64,000 bases of DNA from JAUUZQ01 sp964538375 (GTDB lineage: Bacteria; Bacteroidota; Bacteroidia; Bacteroidales; GCA-2748055). A program made the position numbers and the translations under genes. Below the pieces are notes generated by a model, which saw nothing but the letters and a program-made list of their open reading frames with translations, ran no database searches and had not been told where the DNA came from. How positions within the stretch are numbered: position 1 is the first letter of the stretch; every line of letters begins with the position of its first letter. Shown in pieces: positions 46,674 through 55,037 of the stretch. Location of the stretch: the NCBI GenBank assembly GCA_964538375.1, contig CAZIFQ010000012.1, positions 1-64,000 of the forward strand, in the 5' to 3' direction.

Positions 46674-47572
46674 TATATTTTTTCAGCAATTCTGAGTTTT
46701 GCACTTCTCGCCCTGTTGTTTTCAGCCAGTTCCTCCTCAGATGGAATAATCACGTTTCTGTTTATCAGTTTCCATGGTACCAGTGGCTTTCCATAAAAAT
46801 CCTTCTCAAGCTCTCCCCTGAGATTTCCTGACTTCAAATAATTCTTAACCAACCGGTCTTCGAGAGAATGGTAGGTTATAACTACCAATCTGCCTCCCGG
46901 AGAAAGAGCTGGTAATGTCTGTTCAAGCATTTCCTCCAATGCTTCCATCTCCTTATTCACTTCTATTCTCAACGATTGGTAGAGCTTCGCAAGAAATTTG
47001 GAGGCCTTAAACTTTGGAACCAGGTTCCCAAGAGCTTTTTCAAGATCAACTGTGGTTGAAATCGGGTTTTTTTTTCGGGAAACTGCAATAGCGTTTGCTA
47101 CTCTGCCGGCATTATTGATCTCTCCATATGTTCTGAAGATGCTAATGAGATCCGTTTCTGAATACTCATTGAGTACTTTTGCTGCTGTAAGATCAGACGA
47201 AAGATTCATCCTCATATCCAAGGTGCTGTCGGCCCTAAAAGAAAAGCCCCTTTCGGGCTTATCAATTTGATGGGATGAGATTCCAAGATCAGCAAGTATG
47301 CCATCCACTTCTGCTACGTCGTGATATCTAAGGAAATTTCTCAGATATCTGAAATTGGCTTTAACGAATGTTATTCGCTTGTCATCAGGTATATTCTCCT
47401 CAGCATCTTCATCCTGGTCGAAAGCTATTAATCTCCCTTTCAACCCTAATTTTATAAGAACTTCCCGAGAGTGACCCCCTCCTCCAAAAGTAAGATCGAC
47501 GTAAATCCCTTTTGACTTAATATTTAATCCTTCAATACTCTCACTTAACATTACTGGCCTGTGATATGCCAT
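46673..47572 (-). CDS. rsmH: 16S rRNA m4C1402 methyltransferase RsmH
   Basis: 299 residues. YHRPVMLSESIEGL at the N-terminus, SAM motif VDLTFGGGGHSREVL, DLGISSHQID, and RLVVITYHSLEDRLVKNY near the end. Methylates cytidine 1402 in the ribosomal decoding centre. It follows mraZ by two bases in the usual order. Confidence 0.95.
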   Translation of the reverse strand: MAYHRPVMLSESIEGLNIKSKGIYVDLTFGGGGHSREVLIKLGLKGRLIAFDQDEDAEENIPDDKRITFVKANFRYLRNFLRYHDVAEVDGILADLGISSHQIDKPERGFSFRADSTLDMRMNLSSDLTAAKVLNEYSETDLISIFRTYGEINNAGRVANAIAVSRKKNPISTTVDLEKALGNLVPKFKASKFLAKLYQSLRIEVNKEMEALEEMLEQTLPALSPGGRLVVITYHSLEDRLVKNYLKSGNLRGELEKDFYGKPLVPWKLINRNVIIPSEEELAENNRARSAKLRIAEKI

Positions 47573-47574
47573 AA

Positions 47575-48039
47575 TTATTCTGGTTCACTTAACGGTCCAC
47601 CCAGTATTTTCTCGGCCATGGTAGCGAAATCATCATCTGCTGTGCTCACCCCGGTATATGTTTCACCAGACCACAACTCTATCCTGCCAGACTGACCAGC
47701 AAGAACCAGTTCATCTCCAATCTCAGCATAATCAAGAAGCCGGCGAGGAATCAGCATCCTGCTATTTGCATCGAGTGTTACTTCCGCAGTACCGGAATAG
47801 AACATTCTAAGAAACTTTGCGTGCTCCTTGTTGTAGGTGTTGGTTCTTGCCCTAATCATTGCATTCTGGCGTTCCCACTCTTCCATTGGATAAAGAATCA
47901 GACATTTTTCAAAGACATCACGCTTGAGCACAAAGCCATCACTGGTCATCTCTTTCATCTGCCGCTTAAATGCAGCCGGGAAAGAGAGCCTGCCCTTTGC
48001 GTCCAACTTAACCGTATAGTCCCCGATAAATGTGATCAT
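47575..48039 (-). CDS. mraZ: Transcriptional regulator MraZ
   Basis: 154 residues with two SpoVT/AbrB-like halves, each with the DxxxR element: LDAKGRLSFPAAFK and LDANSRMLIPRRLL. First gene of the division cluster. In E. coli MraZ forms ring-shaped oligomers that bind TGGGN repeats ahead of its own operon and repress it; matching repeats are present here at 48080-48114. Confidence 0.95.
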   Translation of the reverse strand: MITFIGDYTVKLDAKGRLSFPAAFKRQMKEMTSDGFVLKRDVFEKCLILYPMEEWERQNAMIRARTNTYNKEHAKFLRMFYSGTAEVTLDANSRMLIPRRLLDYAEIGDELVLAGQSGRIELWSGETYTGVSTADDDFATMAEKILGGPLSEPE

Positions 48040-48079
48040 TTTACTCTTTTCCTATTATTCGTAAACTTAATATTATTTC

Positions 48080-48114
48080 TCCACTTTGCACCATTCTACC
48101 CCACTTTTTCCCAC
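48080..48114 (-). promoter_or_regulatory. MraZ operator: four TGG-type boxes at 10-bp spacing
   Basis: On the minus strand the boxes GTGGG (48114-48110), GTGGG (48104-48100), ATGGT (48094-48090) and GTGGA (48084-48080) are separated by exactly 5 bases each. This is the known MraZ binding pattern of GTGGG-like repeats every helical turn. The last box is about 41 bases before the mraZ ATG, so the operator lies in the promoter or leader. Confidence 0.82.
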
Positions 48115-48183
48115 TTTGTTAATAACTTTCGTTCGGATCAAAGGAATCATTCCTATGAGGGAAAATTGAAGTTTAGAATTCCC

Positions 48184-48209
48184 TTGTAAGATATTTTTTG
48201 GTATTTTTG
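48184..48209 (+). promoter_or_regulatory. Promoter candidate for the glycine-lipid genes
   Basis: TTG (48184-48186), 15 nt, TATTTTTG (48202-48209). The -7 fits TAnnTTTG; the spacer is shorter than usual. The ATG at 48214 is four bases after the -7 element, so the transcript would have almost no leader. Confidence 0.45.
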
Positions 48210-48213
48210 CGCG

Positions 48214-48692
48214 ATGGGCTTCGAAAAAGGTAGCTACAAAATCCACCTATCGATGGAGGAAACACAAACCAATAAAGACTTTAAACCGATAGTTATCAAG
48301 GAGTTATTCATGGATAAGAATCCACGAATGGCGCGAATGATTCCGGGTTTTGTATATGGCTTTCTTAGAAGGACACTTGACCTTGATTATACCAACGAAA
48401 TTTTGCAAAAGTACGGGCACACGCAAGGTGTTAAATTTTCAGATGCAGGAATTATTTCTATAATTTGTCTAACTTGAGGAAGTTTTTAGGTATAAAAGCG
48501 AATATAGAAATGTTTTTTCTACCGAAGGAGACGTACAACCACAAAAACGCGCACTACACTATTACGGTTGGAAAACCAATTTCATGGGAAGTATTTGATA
48601 AACGTTATAAACCCATTGAGTGGGCAGATAAAGTAAAACAACATTGCTATAAACTTCCGGGCGATAAGGACCGCCAGTTTTTGGCAAAATAA
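48214..48692 (+). pseudogene. glsA-like O-acyltransferase gene with internal deletion
   Basis: Two parts of one lysophospholipid-acyltransferase-like protein abut. The 5' part (48214 to about 48444, residues 1-77) has the family N-terminus with IPGFVYGFLRRTLDLDY and GVKFSDAG. The 3' part, in another frame from about 48441 to 48692, decodes RCRNYFYNLSNLRKFLGIK and ends PGDKDRQFLAK, the family C-terminus. The middle is absent, including the HxxxxD acyltransferase motif and the FP-G acceptor motif; I estimate 110-130 missing residues. The join shifts frame and the 5' reading frame stops at 48477. The family pairs with the next gene to make diacylated glycine (or ornithine) lipids by adding the O-linked chain. 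Confidence 0.82.
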
Positions 48693-48708
48693 CAGCTAAT
48701 TTTTCATT

Positions 48709-49716
48709 ATGAACGTGAAACACATTATTCCTGCTGTTGATAAAAAGCTACTTATCAGCGAATTAACAGAGGAGCGATTTATTCGTAAAACTAACAAAGG
48801 TGGCAACCTGCTTTATATAGTCAATCATAAAAATTCGCCCAACCTGATGAGAGAAATCGGAAGGTTGCGTGAAGTTGCGTTCAGGGCTGCAGGTGGTGGC
48901 ACAGGAAGAGACTGTGATCTTGATGATTATGATACCGGTCCGATTTTCTACGAACAACTTATTGTCTGGAATCCGGACCAGGAAGAGATTCTTGGAGGAT
49001 ACAGATATTTGATCTGCAACGAAGACATGTGTTCTAATAGTGGTGAAGTAAAGTTGGCAACGGCAAAATTGTTCAACTTTTCAGAAGAATTTAAGAAAGA
49101 TTACCTGCCACACATGATTGAACTTGGCAGGTCGTTTGTTCAACCCAAATATCAATCTACCAACCTGAGAAGGAAGGGTTTATATGCATTGGATAACCTG
49201 TGGGACGGACTGGGGGCTCTTATGCTGGACTATCCTGATAAGAAATATTTGTTTGGAAAAGTAACAATGTATCTTCACTATAACCAGGGTGCAAGAGACA
49301 TGATCCTCTTCTTTTTAAATAAGCACTTTCCGGATCGAGACAAGTTAGTAATTGCCAAAGAGCGGCTGAGTATCAATATGGAACGTGAGAAGCTCGAGAA
49401 GATCTTTAGCGGGTCAGATTATGTAGAAGACTACAAAGTGCTATCGCGTGAAGTAAGAAACCTCGGTGAAAATATTCCCCCACTGATCAATGCATATATG
49501 AATTTATCGCCTTCGATGAGGACCTTTGGAACCGTAATGAATCGTTCTTTTGGAGAAGTGGAAGAGACTGGCATAATGATTACCATCAATGACTTATATA
49601 AAGCAAAGGTAGAGCGCCATGTGTCCAACTACGTTCCCAAACACCTTCGAATGATCAAGAATATCAACATTAGGAACACCAGGTTAAACGATTTGTTTAA
49701 AAGGTTCAAGCTCTAA
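48709..49716 (+). CDS. glsB: GNAT-type N-acyltransferase for aminolipid synthesis (GlsB/OlsB-like)
   Basis: 335 residues, intact. Motifs in the acyl-homoserine/OlsB-like fold: MREIGRLREVAFRAAGGGTG near residue 45, GGYRYLIC, and MIELGRSFVQPKYQ. In Bacteroides thetaiotaomicron the homologous pair GlsB/GlsA makes glycine lipids: GlsB adds a 3-hydroxy-acyl chain to the amino group and GlsA esterifies its hydroxyl. Glycine rather than ornithine as acceptor is inferred from the phylum. It is 16 bases after the broken glsA gene, so this strain may make only the mono-acyl product. Confidence 0.82.
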   Translation: MNVKHIIPAVDKKLLISELTEERFIRKTNKGGNLLYIVNHKNSPNLMREIGRLREVAFRAAGGGTGRDCDLDDYDTGPIFYEQLIVWNPDQEEILGGYRYLICNEDMCSNSGEVKLATAKLFNFSEEFKKDYLPHMIELGRSFVQPKYQSTNLRRKGLYALDNLWDGLGALMLDYPDKKYLFGKVTMYLHYNQGARDMILFFLNKHFPDRDKLVIAKERLSINMEREKLEKIFSGSDYVEDYKVLSREVRNLGENIPPLINAYMNLSPSMRTFGTVMNRSFGEVEETGIMITINDLYKAKVERHVSNYVPKHLRMIKNINIRNTRLNDLFKRFKL

Positions 49717-49719
49717 GTC

Positions 49720-49761
49720 ATGGAATTCATTCCATTTTACTTTATTCCATAGTAATGGAAT
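49720..49761. repeat. Alternating inverted repeats in a convergent gap
   Basis: ATGGAAT (49720), ATTCCAT (49729), ATTCCAT (49744) and ATGGAAT (49755) can pair in two exclusive ways; the last two form a 7-bp stem with a 4-base loop. There is no T-run, so terminator function is uncertain. It fills most of the gap between glsB and the amidotransferase stop codon. Confidence 0.5.
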
Positions 49762-51663
49762 CTAGTAAGCACGGGAATTGATTCCTTCGATGTAGTTTAT
49801 AAATGATGTGTTGACCACCTTATTGCCTCCCGGAGTTGGATAATTACCGGTGAAGTACCAATCGCCAAGGTCATTTGGAATGGCCTTATGGAGATTTTCT
49901 ATGCTTTGGTATACTATTTTCACCTCTGACTTTATATCCGAATCCGTTAAGAGCTCTGCAATTTTATCAGAAATTTGTTCAGCAGTGAAGGGCTTATAGA
50001 TATCCTTCACGTAATTGATAATTTCCTCTTTAGGATGATCTTTCTGTGCCACAGATTTTTTATAAACTTCATTGATAACATGCGGCATGTCGTTATCCTT
50101 CAGCAGAGCAATAGCCGCCTGGAAGGCAATAAAATCACCAAGCTTTGCCATGTCGATTCCATAGCAGTCGGGATACCTGATCTGTGGTGATGAAGAAACA
50201 ATAATAATCTTCCTGGGACCTAACCTATCCAGGATCTTGATAATACTTTGACGCAATGTAGTTCCCCTTACGATAGAATCATCGATAATTACCAGGTTAT
50301 CCTCACCTCTTCTGATGGTTCCATAGGTAATGTCATACACATGGTTAACCATGTCGTTTCTACCTTTATCCTGGGAGATGAATGTTCTCAGTTTGATATC
50401 CTTTATGGCAACTTTTTCCACACGTGGACGCTGAGAAATGATCTCTATCATCTTTTCGTCGCTGCAGGAGCCGTTGCATTCCCGAATTTCATGGATCTTT
50501 TTACTAAGCATCACGTCCTCAATACCTTTCACCATTCCATAAAATGCAGATTCAGCAGTATTGGGAATAAATGAAAAGACAGTGTTTTCAAGATCATCTT
50601 CTAGTGTCTTAACTATAGTGGGAACAATTAGTTCTCCAAGCATTTTTCTCTCCCTATAGATATCTTTATCGCTTCCCCTGGAAAAATATATCCTTTCAAA
50701 CGAACATGATTTCTTCTCCTGGGGTTCCATAATCTGTTCGATGGATACAATGCCGTTCTTTTTAATTATGATGCCGTTTCCCGGAGGAACTTCTTTAACC
50801 TGATCTACTTTCAAATCCATTACTGTCTGGATTACAGGTCTCTCTGAGGCAACAATTACAATTTCGTCATCATGGTAGTAAAATGCCGGACGAATACCCC
50901 ATGGGTCTCTAATTACAAAGGCATCTCCATGCCCCATCATACCTGCCACTGCAAATCCTCCATCCCATCTTTTACTTGCTTCAGTCAATATTTTTGGCAC
51001 ATCAAGGTGCTCAGCAATCAAGTCGGTGATGTCCACATTATTATATCCCTTAGCTTTATATTCTTTAAAAAGGCGCTCATTCTCCTCATCCAGAAAATGC
51101 CCCATCTTCTCGAGAATGGTTACTGTATCGGAATAATCTTTCGGATACTGCCCCAAGGCAACGAGGTTATCAAAAAGCTCATCTACATTTGTCAGGTTGA
51201 AGTTTCCTGCTACGACCAAATTCCTGGTTCTCCAGTTGTTCTGGCGCATAACCGGATGTAGATTTTCTATTGAATTACTTCCATATGTACCATAACGCAG
51301 GTGTCCCATGTACAATTCAGAAGCAAAAGGGAGGTTCATCTTGGCCCAGTGTGCATCTTCGATAGAGTTCGGGTGCTTTCTTTCCTGTTTCTTATAGGTC
51401 CCGTAAATCTTCTTAAAAATATCATTAATTGCGTCACTGTCGGATGAGCGATGCCTGCTAAAGTATTTCATTCCAGGGGGAACATCCAGCTTCAAGCTAA
51501 CAACTCCTGCCCCATCCTGTCCCCTGTTCCTCTGTTTCTCCATCAAGAGGTATAGCTTCTGGAGTCCATACTTCCATGATCCGTATTTTAACTGGTAGTA
51601 TTCCAGCGGCTGAAGTAACCTTATCAAAGCTATACCGCACTTGTGTTTTATTTCTTCGCTCAT
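49762..51663 (-). CDS. Amidophosphoribosyltransferase family protein (PurF-like, long form)
   Basis: 633 residues against about 470-500 for ordinary PurF. The class II glutaminase nucleophile is Cys9 in HKCGIALI, preceded by eight residues that must be removed to free it, as in B. subtilis PurF. GHLRYGTYG and GNFNLTN complete the glutaminase domain. The phosphoribosyltransferase half holds the PRPP motif IIDDSIVRGTTLRQS. About 70 additional C-terminal residues follow. Bacteroidetes carry this long form as well as a shorter PurF, so it may be the housekeeping enzyme or a paralogue. No other purine gene is adjacent. Confidence 0.82.
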   Translation of the reverse strand: MSEEIKHKCGIALIRLLQPLEYYQLKYGSWKYGLQKLYLLMEKQRNRGQDGAGVVSLKLDVPPGMKYFSRHRSSDSDAINDIFKKIYGTYKKQERKHPNSIEDAHWAKMNLPFASELYMGHLRYGTYGSNSIENLHPVMRQNNWRTRNLVVAGNFNLTNVDELFDNLVALGQYPKDYSDTVTILEKMGHFLDEENERLFKEYKAKGYNNVDITDLIAEHLDVPKILTEASKRWDGGFAVAGMMGHGDAFVIRDPWGIRPAFYYHDDEIVIVASERPVIQTVMDLKVDQVKEVPPGNGIIIKKNGIVSIEQIMEPQEKKSCSFERIYFSRGSDKDIYRERKMLGELIVPTIVKTLEDDLENTVFSFIPNTAESAFYGMVKGIEDVMLSKKIHEIRECNGSCSDEKMIEIISQRPRVEKVAIKDIKLRTFISQDKGRNDMVNHVYDITYGTIRRGEDNLVIIDDSIVRGTTLRQSIIKILDRLGPRKIIIVSSSPQIRYPDCYGIDMAKLGDFIAFQAAIALLKDNDMPHVINEVYKKSVAQKDHPKEEIINYVKDIYKPFTAEQISDKIAELLTDSDIKSEVKIVYQSIENLHKAIPNDLGDWYFTGNYPTPGGNKVVNTSFINYIEGINSRAY

Positions 51664-51686
51664 GTAATTCCCTGTATCACTGAGGA

Positions 51687-52145
51687 CTACTTCTCTATTT
51701 CTATATTGTCTTCCACAACAAAAGCGTCTGGAAAATCTCTTTTGATACGGTTAAGAAGTACTATTGCCTCACTTTTAGTTCTGAAATCTCCAACATAGAT
51801 TTTATAATATGATCCCTCGTATCTCGAATAAGCATCCACATGAGTAAACAATGACAAAAAATTTGCTCTTGTCCTTTTTTGATTGTCTTTTGCTCCCCTG
51901 CCATTATCTGAGAAAATACGGATTCTGTATCCGGCTATTCCCATTGTCTGACTATTCTTTACCAGGTGTTTTTTGTAATTTTCTTCCAGGAGCGTATCGA
52001 GATAAATGCTCATCCTGCCATTTGCTTCTTTCTCTTTCAAACTTTCCAAAACATCAGCCTGCCTAACAGTTTTTCCACTCCTTTGTGAATAGGAAAAAAC
52101 ACACTGGGTGAACAGGACTAATATTGCTAAAACTCTTAAATTCAT
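51687..52145 (-). CDS. SPOR-domain protein, secreted
   Basis: 152 residues with a signal peptide (to about residue 20). The C-terminal 80 residues form a SPOR domain, with the two-repeat pattern YRIRIFSDNGRGAK...ANFLSLF and YYKIYVGDFRTKSEAIVLLNRI. SPOR domains bind peptidoglycan with the side chains removed, mostly at division sites. It ends 24 bases before the PurF-like start and may be co-transcribed with it. Confidence 0.82.
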   Translation of the reverse strand: MNLRVLAILVLFTQCVFSYSQRSGKTVRQADVLESLKEKEANGRMSIYLDTLLEENYKKHLVKNSQTMGIAGYRIRIFSDNGRGAKDNQKRTRANFLSLFTHVDAYSRYEGSYYKIYVGDFRTKSEAIVLLNRIKRDFPDAFVVEDNIEIEK

Positions 52146-52178
52146 ACTGTGTATTAAGAAGTCCCAAAATTAAGTAAA

Positions 52179-52202
52179 ATTGTTCTCATAATCGAGAACA
52201 AT
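52179..52202. promoter_or_regulatory. 9-bp inverted repeat between divergent genes
   Basis: ATTGTTCTC and GAGAACAAT are perfect arms around a 6-base centre (ATAATC). It is placed 34 bases before the SPOR gene ATG and 26 before the next gene, the position of an operator acting on both. I do not recognise the regulator. Confidence 0.45.
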
Positions 52203-52227
52203 AAAAATAATTAGTTACTTTGGACTT

Positions 52228-52905
52228 ATGCAAAATAATAAACGGGAAAAAACAAGAATAATTGAGGTGTTCACAGGAATAGTTTTAATTCTTTCGACAC
52301 TCTCCGTTCTTATCGCTTTCCTGACCAATTTTGAATTTGCCAGTCCGGATCGCTCCATTGAAGAAGATCTTAATTTCTTATCTGAAAGTGCATTACAACA
52401 AAAAACAAGTGCCATTACATGGCTTGTCACAGGTGTTTTATTTGTTTTTCTTCTGCCCTTATACTTGATGGTTTTTTATCGCTTCCAGCGTTGGATGCAA
52501 GTAATCAACGGTCTGCTTATAACAGCCATGGCCATGCTCTTTTTTCGCACCGGGATGGCAGGATTTTCCATTGCAAATATTATTGAATCTGTTCCTGGAG
52601 GTCAAATACTGCAACCCGAAAATCAGCTTCTTTCTTTTATCAGGGACAGTATGCTTCTAATTAAGATTGGTTTAACGGCTTATGGCGGCTATATATTTGT
52701 ACTTAGTATCACTATTTTCAGAAGGATAAAATTCTCAGGTTTTTTAACGATTTTACTGTTTCTCTCGGGACCAGTATTAATCGTTTATACCTGGCTAAAC
52801 CCAGAGCATATTATTACTACTTCATCATTAGCAATATCTGCCATTGGATTGCTCATGACTGGTACAAAACTTGTCAATAAAGGTTTGCTTAGAGAGGAAG
52901 AATAA
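52228..52905 (+). CDS. Integral membrane protein of unknown function (DUF4386-like)
   Basis: 225 residues with about six hydrophobic segments (about 12-32, 63-85, 92-112, 138-158, 168-186 and 190-208). Topology and size fit the DUF4386 group but I cannot confirm the family. It stands 58 bases before the histidine kinase gene and is a possible partner for it. Confidence 0.55.
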   Translation: MQNNKREKTRIIEVFTGIVLILSTLSVLIAFLTNFEFASPDRSIEEDLNFLSESALQQKTSAITWLVTGVLFVFLLPLYLMVFYRFQRWMQVINGLLITAMAMLFFRTGMAGFSIANIIESVPGGQILQPENQLLSFIRDSMLLIKIGLTAYGGYIFVLSITIFRRIKFSGFLTILLFLSGPVLIVYTWLNPEHIITTSSLAISAIGLLMTGTKLVNKGLLREEE

Positions 52906-52963
52906 ACAATATTACTTCTTATTTGTTTAGCTCTATTATTCTTGTTTTTTGATAATTTACCCC

Positions 52964-54082
52964 ATGATAACCGATTCAAAGCAGCTGACAGAACTGAAAA
53001 GACTAATCCCCAACGATAACTCCCGGCTCTTGCTGCTGGAGTTGCTGCAAGCTATTCCAAATATAGTTGCTCTATTGAATGAAGATCGAAGATTAGTTTT
53101 TTCGAACCAGGCATTGCTGGATTCTGTATCCATACCCAATTTTGAAGATGCATTTCAATTGCGTCCGGGAGAACTCTTCAAATGTGTGAATTCAGATATT
53201 GAACCAGGGGGGTGTGGCGCTTCAGAAGCTTGCCAACTCTGTGGAGCACTAAGGGCAATGGAAGATTCCAAATCAAGCGGGGAGAAAATCACTAATGAGT
53301 GTAGGATTCTGAGTAAGTCAGAGAAAAAAACTACCGCATATAATTTTCGATTCACCTCAACCCCATTTTCTACCAATGGTGCTCAATTTTTTGTGGTCAC
53401 TATAGAAGATATAAGTGATCAAACCAGGAAGGCCGAGTTAGAACGCATCTTCTTCCATGATATTCTAAACTCCTTAAGCGGGATACAGGGAGTAGTGACA
53501 TTAATGCAAAATGGAAATTCGTTTAAAGATATTCACATGCATATCCTTGAAGAATCTTATAAAACACTCTCCAGAACAATCAAAGAACAGAGGGACCTTG
53601 CAGAAGCTGAATCAGGTGATTTGACCCTTCAATTGGAAAGTGTCAATTCCGCTGATGTAATAAATGAAGTTATTTTACTTTTCAGGGAGAATACAATATA
53701 TTCCAGCGAAATAATAGTTGCTCCCGAATCAACTGAATCAGAAATAATTACAGACCATACACTTCTACAGAGGATTCTCACCAATATGGCTAAAAATGCG
53801 CTGGAAGCTTCGGGTGAGAATGATACAATAACTATTGGCTCAAGTATCGATGAGGAATTTACAACCTTCAGTATAAACAACCCGGGGTATATCTCCAGGG
53901 AAACACAGCTTCAAATATTTGAAAGGGCCTTTTCCACGAAAGGAGTTGGAAGAGGACTTGGTACTTACAGCATGAAACTATTCGGTGAAAACTACCTGAA
54001 GGGCGATGTTGGGTTTACCAGTGATGAAAATCAGGGCACAACATTTTACATTAAGTTACCCGTTAAAATCACTGAGGAATAA
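52964..54082 (+). CDS. PAS-domain sensor histidine kinase with a cysteine cluster
   Basis: 372 residues from the ATG at 52964; an upstream TTG at 52949 is less likely. There is no membrane segment, so it is cytoplasmic. A PAS domain (about 20-150) holds four cysteines, C74, C84, C90 and C93 (C-x9-C-x5-C-x2-C), in a GGCG...CxxCG setting. The phosphoacceptor is H165 in FFHDILNSLSG; the ATPase domain has the N box NMAKNALEAS and G box RGLGTYSMKL. No response regulator gene adjoins it, so the output is unknown. The cysteines may bind a metal, an Fe-S cluster or a redox signal. Confidence 0.85.
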   Translation: MITDSKQLTELKRLIPNDNSRLLLLELLQAIPNIVALLNEDRRLVFSNQALLDSVSIPNFEDAFQLRPGELFKCVNSDIEPGGCGASEACQLCGALRAMEDSKSSGEKITNECRILSKSEKKTTAYNFRFTSTPFSTNGAQFFVVTIEDISDQTRKAELERIFFHDILNSLSGIQGVVTLMQNGNSFKDIHMHILEESYKTLSRTIKEQRDLAEAESGDLTLQLESVNSADVINEVILLFRENTIYSSEIIVAPESTESEIITDHTLLQRILTNMAKNALEASGENDTITIGSSIDEEFTTFSINNPGYISRETQLQIFERAFSTKGVGRGLGTYSMKLFGENYLKGDVGFTSDENQGTTFYIKLPVKITEE

Positions 54083-54128
54083 ATAGTTGACTCTCTAAAA
54101 AACCCGACATAAGGAGGGATGTTAGGGA

Positions 54129-54190
54129 GGAGATGCGATCCCAATAAGGAGACGTAATCCCAATAAGGAGACGCGATTCATCGCGTCTCT
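54129..54190. repeat. 19-bp tandem units ending in REP-like palindrome, copy 2
   Basis: GGAGATGCGATCCCAATAA (54129-54147) and GGAGACGTAATCCCAATAA (54148-54166) are tandem, and the third unit turns into a palindrome: GAGACGCGAT, TC, ATCGCGTCTC (54168-54189). It lies in the gap between convergent genes and shares its GAGACGCG arms with the copies at 20939 and 60421. Confidence 0.8.
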
Positions 54191-54200
54191 ACTGCAGGAT

Positions 54201-54938
54201 TTACATTGAAGACATCATTTCGTCAGTAACTTCCATGTTGTGGTAGACATTCTGAACGTCATCATCATCCTCGAACTTGTCGATGATCTTTAATATTTGC
54301 TGAGAAGCTTCTGCACTCAGCTCTTTTGTCTCATGAGGCATTCTCTGAAGTTCAGTGCTCTCTGGCTCTAAGCCCATCTCCTGCAACTTCTTTTGTGTAT
54401 TATGAAATTCTTCAAGGGGAGTTGTGACCATGAAAGTATCTTCTTCAAGTTCAATTTCTTCCACTCCAACATCAATTAGCTCAAGTTCGAATTCTTCAGG
54501 ATCCATATCGCCTTTCGGAACAGTGATTAACCCTTTTCTGTCAAAAAGAAAGGCCAGGGATCCATTTGTTCCCAGGCTACCTCCACATTTGGTGAAAATG
54601 GACCTGATATTACTTACAGTTCTGTTATTGTTGTCTGTCAGACACTCCACAAAAATGGCTATACCATGTGGCAGATATCCTTCGAAAGTTGTTTCCTGCC
54701 AGCTTGATGCATCCCTATCGGCCTTACTGATGGCTCTATCGATAGTATCCTTGGGCATATTCAAGCCCTTGGCATTCTGAATGGCTGACCTTAGCCTTGG
54801 ATTAGCATCTGCATCCAGCCCTCCCAGTTGTGCAGATACTGTTATCTCCTTTATTAGTTTTGTAAAGATTTTTGCTCTTTTTGCATCTGCAGCACCTTTC
54901 TTGTGCTTAATAGTTGACCATTTACTATGTCCTGACAT
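54201..54938 (-). CDS. YebC/PmpR-family regulatory protein
   Basis: 245 residues, the full family length. It opens MSGHSKWSTIKHKKGAADAK and includes NPRLRSAIQNAKGLNMPKDTIDRAI and SLGTNGSLAFLF. YebC proteins have been described both as DNA-binding regulators and as helpers that relieve ribosome stalling at proline-rich sequences; the sequence does not decide which applies. Acidic C-terminal end DKFEDDDDVQNVYHNM is typical. Confidence 0.92.
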   Translation of the reverse strand: MSGHSKWSTIKHKKGAADAKRAKIFTKLIKEITVSAQLGGLDADANPRLRSAIQNAKGLNMPKDTIDRAISKADRDASSWQETTFEGYLPHGIAIFVECLTDNNNRTVSNIRSIFTKCGGSLGTNGSLAFLFDRKGLITVPKGDMDPEEFELELIDVGVEEIELEEDTFMVTTPLEEFHNTQKKLQEMGLEPESTELQRMPHETKELSAEASQQILKIIDKFEDDDDVQNVYHNMEVTDEMMSSM

Positions 54939-55037
54939 AATTATTCATTTTGTTTAAGGATAACACTTGTCATCCTGAACTTATTCCACGACAAAAATAG
55001 GAAAATGGTTCTATTTACAGAAATCCTATTTATAAAC

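Noticed and set aside
36442..48039. Absence of murF and ddl as a possible deletion in the division cluster
   Set aside because: Their absence from this cluster is usual in Bacteroidetes, where they are encoded elsewhere, and the gene junctions here are tight and intact.
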